Part shown: in pieces, positions 55,890 through 64,000 of the stretch
How the letters are laid out: each line of letters starts with the position of its first letter
How positions within the stretch are numbered: position 1 is the first letter of the stretch
Source of the DNA: Schistocephalus solidus
Lineage: Eukaryota; Platyhelminthes; Cestoda; Diphyllobothriidea; Diphyllobothriidae
Direction: 5' to 3'
Assembly: GCA_017591395.1 (NCBI GenBank)
Contig: WEDG01000290.1
Span: 90,001 to 154,000 of the forward strand
DNA length: 64,000 nucleotides
Made by a program: the position numbers and the translations under genes
Notes under the pieces: model-generated
What the model saw: only the letters and a program-made list of their open reading frames with translations
What the model was told of the DNA's origin: nothing
Databases searched by the model: none

Positions 55890-57712
55890 CATTTTGTATA
55901 AGGCCCTGCTCAAAATCAACGAAGAGGAGAGCAATGAAGTTTGTGAAGCCATGAATCTCCACCGACCACCGGAGACGGACACCTATGCTGATACTTGTTT
56001 GTTAGAGAACATAAATGAGATTGGTAGTTGACCTGATGTTGTTCTCATGGGTGACTTTAATGCACCCAGCATTCGATGGAACGATCTGCAGGCGCAGTGC
56101 TCAAAGTATTCCTTCGAGCACCGTCGGCTAAAGAAAACACTTGAAACTCTTCTCACATAACATGTATTTGTTTCAACGAGAGCATGTGGAGGACAACAGG
56201 CTAGTTGTTTAGATCTCGTCTTCACTAAAGATCATGACAGTATAGACGAGGTACATTGCCTACCTTCACTTGGTCGAAGTGATCATGCTGTAGTTTCATG
56301 GGAGTATGGTTTATGTTGTTTGCCATCTGCAATAAATAAAACCCGGCCCAAGCTATGGCGAGGAGACTTTTGCATAATGAGAGCGGAGGCATCACGCATA
56401 GACTGGGATCTTCTCTTCTCCGGGAAGGTCACTGAGGACTGGAATTTATTTAACGAGTGTTTGTTAAATATAATAATATGCCTGTGTTTGTCATCAAAAG
56501 GTAGGATATCTAACATACCACAGTGACTAACAGGAGACCTAAAAGAGAGATCAAAGGAAAGACTTTGGACGAAATGAAAATTTAGCCTTACACGCATAAA
56601 AAAATTCAAAGGAACAAGGTTACAAGCATGATCTTCAAAAAATGACGGGATAAAGAGAGGGATTTGCTCCAGCAAGCAGTTCAAATCCCAAATTGCTCTA
56701 CAGCTATTCAGGAAATAGCACATGTAACAGGAACCATATTCCTGTTATGAGAAACAATGACGGTTTCGAGATATCAGAAATTAAAAACAAAGCTGAACAT
56801 TCTTCGCAGTTCTTTCACTCGGTTTTCACCAGAGAAGCTGTTATTTTTCCATCTAGTTTAGAGACTATGGGAGTGCCAATTATTTAGGATATGCTTTTTC
56901 GAGAAGAGGCGGTCTTTGAACAACTGAGAAGTCTGAAGGCGTGCAAATCTCCCGGCCCGCACGAGATTCCAATAAAGCTGCTCCTTGAGCTTGCTCGAGA
57001 GCTGGCCAAAACGCCATCCTTTCTGGGCCGGAAATCGTTCAATAGGGGAAATCTTCCTACAGACGGGAAAACAACCCATATTACACCGCTTTAAAAAGCG
57101 GTTGTCGTGTATTTGCTACAAACTACAGGCCTGTCAATCTGACCTTAATATGGTGCAAGGTTATGGAGAAGGTTGTCAAAAAGGAACTAATGATATATTT
57201 GAAAACCCATACCTCTTATTAAATTCACAATACAGCTTTCCTAGCAGAAGATCATGTGGTACGAACTTACTTTATATGATGCAAAGCTGGACAAAAGCAC
57301 TCGATGCAAAAGATACTGTCTATGTGGCTTAGATTGATTTTCAGAGGGCCTTTTGATAGTATTGCGCACCAGCGTCTCCTTTACAAGTTGAGAATGCTGG
57401 GTATTTGGAGGCAAACTTCTTACGTGGATGGCGTATTTTCTCGTTGGTCGTTCCCAGGTGGTCTGTGAAGGTGAAGCGCGATCAAAGCGCACAGTCCTCG
57501 AGAGTGGAGTCCCACAAGGTTTCAGTGATCGGACGGATCCTATTTCTCTTGTTCATTAATGATTATGTACAGGAATTGGACTGTGACTTTGCAATGTTTG
57601 CGGATGATATAAAAATCTGGAAAGTTATCCAAAATGCTGCCGATGGAGACAATTTTTCAAGGCAATCTTCGTCGATCGGACGAGTGGTTCTGCAGATGGC
57701 TTTTGTCCTCAT
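55890..57712 (+). mobile_element. CR1/Jockey-like retrotransposon remnant A (copy 1, with endonuclease)
   Basis: Starts with the second half of an APE endonuclease: DVVLMGDFNAPSIRW, then SCLDLVFTK and LGRSDHAVVSW, which carry the GDFN and SDH catalytic motifs. Linker (SQFFHSVFTREAVIF), EQLRSLKACKSPGPHEIPIK, then NYRPVNL-type and IDFQRAFDSIAHQRLL (motif A), and CDFAMFADDIKIWKV (catalytic FADD at about 57,598) follow in several frames. The part from 56,312 is repeated inverted at 63,616-62,222. It ends abruptly against remnant B in the opposite orientation. Confidence 0.85.
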
Positions 57713-59055
57713 CACCCTTCTGGAAGATAGATTAAGACGAATGATTTGGCATCACACCATGTTTGCAAGCGATCCAAGTTATTTTGTAAGTTCCGCGCGT
57801 CGTCCGGATTTTTCAGTCGAATTCAATAACTTCAGATTATCAGGAAACATGAACTTCTCGCATGTCAGACAATAAAGGCAGTCGTTCACCTAGATCAAAA
57901 ACAGAATGGGAACCAGAACGGTCCCTTCGCGAAACTCTACTGTAAACAGTTTCCCATTGTGAATTGGCGTCTTCAATACAAACACGTTGGCACCTGCCTT
58001 TGAAAACGTCGGCCAGCCATTTGAGAATGATGGCAGTCACACCCATTAAACGCAGCTTCAAGAACAGACGTCTGTGTGGAAACCTGTCAAATGCTTAGCT
58101 AAATTCAATGTTGACCGCATAGACTGACAAACAAATTTCTTAAGATTTCATCCAGCATTCGATGGATGTGAGCAGGTGTGTGAGGCATGATCGACCACTT
58201 CTTAATCCATGCTGGTATGAAATTAGGAAGTTATTCTCTTCAATATGCCTCATCCGTTCCGTTTTCATTAGCTTCTCCATCATTTTGCAGCAGATACTTA
58301 TGAGGCTGACGGGTCTGAAACTATTTTGTGATATCCTCTCTCCTCCTTTATAGATGGGGGTTATGTTGGGCATCTTCCACACGGTAAGCAGAATCCCCGC
58401 CTCCATCGAACTTTCAAAGGTCTTATGGAGCGGAGAGACCAGCTGGTCGGTGAGTTCATTGAGAACTTTTGCGCATATGTCATCCAGGTCAGGTGAGTAA
58501 GTGTGATGCAGCTCTTTCGAAAATTTACTTACTGTGTCTATTGGAAACGACAGAGTGCTAATTTTGTCTGTAGGTGTGGTAATACAGTGGTGTTCTTCCT
58601 CGTCAAAAGGCGGTTTCTCTGTATACGTTGATATAAAGACATTTGATAAGAGGTTCGTCTCATCAGAGTAATCGCTTAACCTGTTTCGCTGATAGTCTTT
58701 TAGACAAGGAATGGGATCAATATTTCCCTTTGCCTTATTCACGTATGCAAAGAACCTTTTTGAATTTCTTGGTGTGTCTTTGACTATTTCTGATCAAAGG
58801 CTGACCTTTGTTTTTTCAGAAGATTCCGACACCGATTTTGCTGTTTCTTACAAGCGGAAAAGAGTTCGCATTTTCGATATCTGGCGTATGTGCTCGAAAG
58901 TCTTCTTTTCTGCTCGATATTCATTTTTAATTTCGATATCACCCACCCGGTTCGGTAAAACGCGTAGTCACCTTTTAAGTGGACAGAATTTCTCCAACAA
59001 CTGCCGAATAAAGTTGCTAATGAAGAACCAGGCAGCGTTTGGGTCAGGAACATGT
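57712..59055 (-). mobile_element. CR1-like retrotransposon remnant B, copy 1
   Basis: Minus strand: linker (CKKQQNRCRNLLKKQRSAF), then IDPIPCLKDYQRNRLSDY, LHHTYSPDLDDICAKVLNEL, VWKMPNITPIYKGGERIS, FRPVSLISICCKMMEKLM, then YQHGLRSGRSCLTHLL; after a stop, LKLRLMGVTAIILKWLADVF and a VPILF-type motif. These are RT motifs 0-2a and the helix after motif A. One unbroken frame of 200 codons (58,140-58,742) is the longest in the window. Confidence 0.9.
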
Positions 59056-60480
59056 TCTGGTTCCCATTCTGTTTTTGATCTAGGTGAACGACTGCCTTAA
59101 TTGTCTGACATGCGAGAAGTTCATGTTTCCTGATAATCTGAAGTTATGGAATTCGATTGAAAATCCGGACGACGCGCGGAACTTACAAAATAACTTGGAT
59201 CGCTTGCAAACATGGTGTGCTGCTAAATCTTTCGACTTAATTCTACTTCCAGAAGGGTGATGAGGTTTGAATATAGGTAGTTCATTTGCGGTCACCAAAT
59301 TTTCTAAATGACTTGCGCATTTGGATAACACCGACTCTCAATCCATCGTCGCAGTGTGCGATGATAGCAAAGAAGGCTATGGGTATCTTAGGATCGATCA
59401 GGAGATCCTTCGTTTATTTTGCTGAACAGTGATTTGGGTGCGTGTTTTGAACATTTATCTAGCCGGTGTTTTAATATCGCGTTCAGGCCTGGTGTCCCTG
59501 GGCTAAACATAACTGCTCTCTGTTGGAGAACATTTAATGGGGGACAATGAAACTTCTCAGTGGATTGGAATGCCTACCCTATGAGGGCCACCTTGAAAGA
59601 CTTAAACACTTTTCTCTGTCTTATAAACTTCAAGGATTGTCTGATATGCGAGAAAGTAATGTTTTCTGACGATCTGAAGTTATCGAAGTCGATTGAAAAA
59701 AACCGAAGGATGCGCAGAACTTACAAAATCACTAAGATCGCTTGCAAATATGGTGTTATGAGTGGTTGCTGAAACTTGATTTCAACAAATGACAAATCAT
59801 CCGACTGCATTCTAGTTACAGAATGATGATAAGTTTTGAGTATCAGTACTTAATCAGTGGTCACCAACTGGAGGATTTAAATGATCAAATGGACTTGGGT
59901 ATGTGGATAACACCTACCCCAAAACCATTGTCGCACTGTGCAAATATAGTAAAGAAAGCTTTGCTTATCTTAGGAGCAATCAGGAAATCCTTCGTTTATT
60001 TTGACGAAGAGCTTTAAGGGCACGTGTTTGAAACATTTATCCGGCAGTGTGGGAATATTGCGTTTAGGCGTGGCGCCCCTGGACGAAACATGACTACGCT
60101 CTTTTGGAGAAATATCAACGGAGGGTGACGAAACTAGTCAGTGGATTGGAATGCCTACCCTATGAGGACCGACTATAAAGACTAAAACATTTTCCTCTCT
60201 CTTATAGGCACTACAGAGGGAATATGATCTTAGTCTTCAAACTTGTCCGAGAAGTTGATGGTGCTCTTCAAATGGCCAATCTTTTTGAATTGGCAAAAAT
60301 GGCAAATCTCCGAGAACACCACTACATACTGAACTTACTGCACGCAGAACGTTATGTGCGGACCGACATCTTTCCCACCGGGTGATTGAAGAATGGAACA
60401 AACTGCCTACTTCAGTTCATCAGGCTGAGATCGTTGCAACGTTTAAAAGCAAAATTGATGAATTTTTCTATTGATGAACA
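59056..60480 (+). mobile_element. Remnant B 3' part with internal tandem duplication
   Basis: The first 205 bp (59,056-59,262) repeat 62,005-62,222 almost exactly: CEKFMFPDNLKLWNSIEN, DDARNLQNNLDRLQTWC (decayed motif C and following helix). A unit of about 545 bp (59,090-59,630) then recurs as a diverged copy (59,632-60,205). The end reads NMILVFKLVREVDGALQM and, in another frame, RVIEEWNKLPTSVHQAEIV, the standard C-terminus of CR1-like RT proteins. Confidence 0.8.
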
Positions 60481-60689
60481 TTTATTTAGTCGACACCAGT
60501 GACCAATATACTACAAACATATCACCAAGTATCCTTTGCATATTTTGTTGCGTCTAACTCTAAATAGGGTTTTCAAAGGCTCTACGTACTCCCTTATACC
60601 TACTGAATTCTACTCTTTGGTTTTGTGAATTACCAAACCAACGCCAGCGAAAATTAAGATCGCTGTCTTTCGCAGGCATTTCCGTGGCA

Positions 60690-62222
60690 GCTGACTAAAA
60701 TCTGAAGTACTGCTTGATTGCATGTGACTTCAACCTTTCTGAAGTTCAACGATATCCACCCTCCAGTCCTATAAATTTCGAAGACATACTTGAGGCCATA
60801 GAAATGGTCATGTGAGAAAAGTTAGTTTATTTTCCCACCTGAGGATCAAACATTATTAAGTTTATTTTCTGTCCTGCACATGTTCCTGACCCAAACGCTG
60901 CCTGGTTCTTCATTAGCAACTTTATTCGGCAGTTGCTGGAGAAATTCTGTCCACTTAAAAGGTGACTACGCGTTTTACCGAACCGGGTGGGTGATATCGA
61001 AATTAAAAATGAATATCGAGCAGAAAAGAAGACTTTCGAGCACATACGCCAGATATCGAAAATGCGAACCCTTTTCCGCTTGTAAGAAACAGCAAAATCG
61101 GTGTCGGAATCTTCTGAAAAAACAAAGGTCAGCCTTTGATCAGAAATAGTCAAAGACACACCAAGAAATTCAAAAAGGTTCTTTGCATACGTGAATAAGG
61201 CAAAGGGAAATATTGATCCCATTCCTTGTCTAAAAGACTATCAGCGAAACAGGTTAACTGATTACTCTGATGAGACGAACCTCTTATCAAATGTCTTTAT
61301 ATCAACGTATACAGAGAAACCGCCTTTTGACGAGGAAGAACACCACTGTATTACCACACCTACAGACAAAATTAGCACTGTCGTTTCCAATAGACACAGT
61401 AAGTAAATTTTCGAAAGAGCTGCATCACACTTACTCACCTGACCTGGATGACATATGCGCAAAAGTTCTCAATGAACTCACCGACCAGCTGGTCCTTCCG
61501 CTCCATAAGACCTTTGAAAGTTCGATGGAGGCGGGGATTCTGCTTACCGTGTGGAAGATGCCCAACATAACCCCCCATCTATAAAGGAGGAGAGGATATC
61601 ACAAAAATAGTTTCAGACCCGTCAGCCTCATAAGTATCTGCTGCAAAATGATGGAGAAGCTAATGAAAACGGAACGGATGAGGCATATTGAAGAGAATAA
61701 CTTCCTAATTTCATACCAGCATGGATTAAGAAGTGGTCGATCATGCCTCACACACCTGCTCACATCCATCGAATGCTGGATGAAATCTTAAGAAATTTGT
61801 TTGTCAGTCTATGCGGTCAACATTGAATTTAGCTAAGCATTTGACAGGTTTCCACACAGACGTCTGTTCTTGAAGCTGCGTTTAATGGGTGTGACTGCCA
61901 TCATTCTCAAATGGCTGGCCGACGTTTTCAAAGGCAGGTGCCAACGTGTTTGTATTGAAGACGCCAATTCACAATGGGAAACTGTTTACAGTAGAGTTTC
62001 GCGAAGGGACCGTTCTGGTTCCCATTCTGTTTTTGATCTAGGTGAACGACTGCCTTTATTGTCTGACATGCGAGAAGTTCATGTTTCCTGATAATCTGAA
62101 GTTATTGAATTCGACTGAAAATCCGGACGACGCGCGGAACTTACAAAATAACTTGGATCGCTTGCAAACATGGTGTGATGCCAAATCATTCGTCTTAATC
62201 TATCTTCCAGAAGGGTGATGAG
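60690..62222 (+). mobile_element. CR1-like retrotransposon remnant B, copy 2
   Basis: Begins with an endonuclease trace, IACDFNLSEVQRYPP and LVYFPT (like GDFN and V-x-F-P-T-R), that lies outside the palindrome and so is unique to this copy. It then repeats the copy 1 motifs on the plus strand: DLDDICAKVLNELTDQLV, FRPVSLISICCKMMEKLM, LISYQHGLRSGRSCLTHLL, FDRFPHRRLFLKLRLMG. A frameshift at about 61,375-61,380 splits a frame that is open in copy 1. It ends at the joint with inverted A. Confidence 0.88.
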
Positions 62223-63616
62223 GACAAAAGCCATCTGCAGAACCACTCGTCCGATCGACGAAGATTGCCTTGAAAAATTGTCTCCATCGGCAGCATTTTG
62301 GATAACTTTCCAGATTTTTATATCATCCGCAAACATTGCAAAGTCACAGTCCAATTCCTGTACATAATCATTAATGAACAAGAGAAATAGGATCCGTCCG
62401 ATCACTGAAACCTTGTGGGACTCCACTCTCGAGGACTGTGCGCTTTGATCGCGCCTCACCTACACAGACCACCTGGGAACGACCAACGAGAAAATACGCG
62501 ATCCACGTAAGAAGTTTGCCTCCAAATACCCAGCATTCTCAACTTGTAAAGGAGACGCTGGTGCGCAATACTATCAAAGGCCCTCTGAAAATCAATCTAA
62601 GCCACATAGACAGTATCTTTTGCATCGAGTGCTTTTGTCCAGCTTTGCATCATATAAAGTAAGTTCGTACCACATGATCTTCTGCTAGGAAAGCTGTATT
62701 GTGAATTTAATAAGAGGTATGGGTTTTCAAATATATCATTAGTTCCTTTTTGACAACCTTCTCCATAACCTTGCACCATATTAAGGTCAGATTGACAGGC
62801 CTGTAGTTTGTAGCAAATACACGACAACCGCTTTTTAAAGCGGTGTAATATGGGTTGTTTTCCCGTCTGTAGGAAGATTTCCCCTATTGAACGATTTCCG
62901 GCCCAGAAAGGATGGCGTTTTGGCCAGCTCTCGAGCAAGCTCAAGGAGCAGCTTTATTGGAATCTCGTGCGGGCCGGGAGATTTGCACGCCTTCAGACTT
63001 CTCAGTTGTTCAAAGACCGCCTCTTCTCGAAAAAGCATATCCTAAATAATTGGCACTCCCATAGTCTCTAAACTAGATGGAAAAATAACAGCTTCTCTGG
63101 TGAAAACCGAGTGAAAGAACTGCGAAGAATGTTCAGCTTTGTTTTTAATTTCTGATATCTCGAAACCGTCATTGTTTCTCATAACAGGAATATGGTTCCT
63201 GTTACATGTGCTATTTCCTGAATAGCTGTAGAGCAATTTGGGATTTGAACTGCTTGCTGGAGCAAATCCCTCTCTTTATCCCGTCATTTTTTGAAGATCA
63301 TGCTTGTAACCTTGTTCCTTTGAATTTTTTTATGCGTGTAAGGCTAAATTTTCATTTCGTCCAAAGTCTTCCTTTGATATCTCTTTTAGGTCTCCTGTTA
63401 GTCACTGTGGTATGTTAGATATCCTACCTTTTGATGACAAACACAGGCATATTATTATATTTAACAAACACTCGTTAAATAAATTCCAGTCCTCAGTGAC
63501 CTTCCCGGAGAAGAGAAGATCCCAGTCTATGCGTGATGCCTCCGCTCTCATTATGCAAAAGTCTCCTCGCCATAGCTTGGGCCGGGTTTTATATATTGCA
63601 GATGGCAAACAACATA
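62222..63616 (-). mobile_element. Retrotransposon remnant A, copy 2 (no endonuclease)
   Basis: Reverse-complement copy of 56,312-57,712, with the same motifs (CDFAMFADDIKIWKV; SRRSCGTNLLYMMQSWTK; KSPGPHEIPIK) and the same stop positions. It stops at 63,616 before the endonuclease region present in copy 1. Confidence 0.9.
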
Positions 63617-63880
63617 CGCAAGCAATATCACGGAAAATTTAAAGCCATTAATGTTAATTCCTCAACTAAGAGTCAACCCTTAGACTTTGAACAGGGCCTG
63701 ACTAAAATTTAAGTATAGATAAGTTCAGTATAAGTCCAGCATAATTTTAAGGAATTAGACGTTACCTTTGAAGGCCAGTGCGTTTTACGAAATAATTAAA
63801 TATATCTTGTGAGATATCCAGAAATAATTACCAGGTGCAAGAAACAAACAACAATCTTCAGAGATCGAGAGAAGAAAACA
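63617..63880. other. Unassigned A/T-rich segment
   Basis: Follows the outer end of the palindrome. No motif is seen; it could be the 5' UTR of the element that begins at 63,881. Confidence 0.3.
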
Positions 63881-64000
63881 AGATGACAATGATGTACACA
63901 AATGTGCAGAGTCTATTCAACAATATGGATGAAATCAAACTGGCCATAGAACATTTACAACCTGACTGCATAACTATAACTGATTCATGGTAAAATGAGC
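63881..64000 (+). mobile_element. Non-LTR endonuclease N-terminus, cut by window edge
   Basis: Reads MTMMYTNVQSLFNNMDEIK, then IEHLQPDCITITDSW and a stop. Y-T-N-x-x-S-L-x-N-K-x-DE and P-D-x-I-x-I-T-[ED]-x-W are the first two blocks of the APE endonuclease of CR1/Jockey elements; the usual metal-binding Glu of ITETW is Asp here. Confidence 0.75.

Larger units (their letters stand above)
56312..63616. repeat. Large palindrome, 2.74-kb arms, 1.82-kb spacer
   Basis: Left arm 56,312-59,055; right arm 60,878-63,616; centre near 59,965. Sampled stretches differ by roughly one base per hundred plus a few one- or two-base indels. Each arm holds an A-type RT joined tail to tail with a B-type RT, with the joint at about 57,712 (left) and 62,222 (right). 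Element A extends left of the palindrome into its endonuclease, so the left copy is probably the source for that part. Confidence 0.93.

Overview
The window is eukaryotic DNA. Exons are small, in-frame and bounded by GT/AG; introns run from about 0.1 to 4 kb; there are no bacterial-style operons, and interspersed repeats are dense. The repeats include tRNA-derived SINE-like elements, Penelope-like element (PLE) fragments with GIY-YIG endonuclease, hammerhead-ribozyme-like motifs, and nests of CR1/Jockey-like non-LTR retrotransposons. This mix fits a flatworm, perhaps a large-genome tapeworm. That is an inference from repeat types, not from a diagnostic gene.

The only cellular genes I can support are two tandem paralogues of poly(ADP-ribose) glycohydrolase (PARG), both on the minus strand. 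The upstream copy, PARG-B, is covered from its probable 5' exons (41,552) to its stop codon (22,390): eleven exons, about 551 codons if one extra base is discounted. The downstream copy, PARG-A, begins with an exon at 15,512 and runs off the left edge, its last visible exon being 1,984-2,092. Both carry the PARG signature GGG-x7-QEE. Matching exons have the same phases and, mostly, the same lengths (147/147, 176/176, 211/223, 236/236, 109/110, 109/109 bp). This was worked out by reading splice sites by eye; it would be confirmed by RNA-seq. PARG-B has a one-base frameshift in a G5/C5 run at 29,047-29,051.

Layout. 1-1,735: repeat relics and a 1.2-kb trinucleotide array inside a PARG-A intron. 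1,984-15,512: PARG-A exons. 15,513-22,389: spacer with a PLE endonuclease fragment. 22,390-41,552: PARG-B, whose introns hold PLE fragments, hammerhead-like repeats, SINEs and a dispersed repeat called R1 here. 41,553-48,750: upstream sequence with a SINE head and a 0.4-kb inverted repeat pair; otherwise nothing recognised. 48,750-64,000: a nest of decayed non-LTR retrotransposons ending in a large palindrome (arms 56,312-59,055 and 60,878-63,616).

The two PARG copies would catalyse the same step, removal of poly(ADP-ribose) chains after PARP signalling. Nothing else in the window appears to work with them; the remaining coding signal is from selfish elements.
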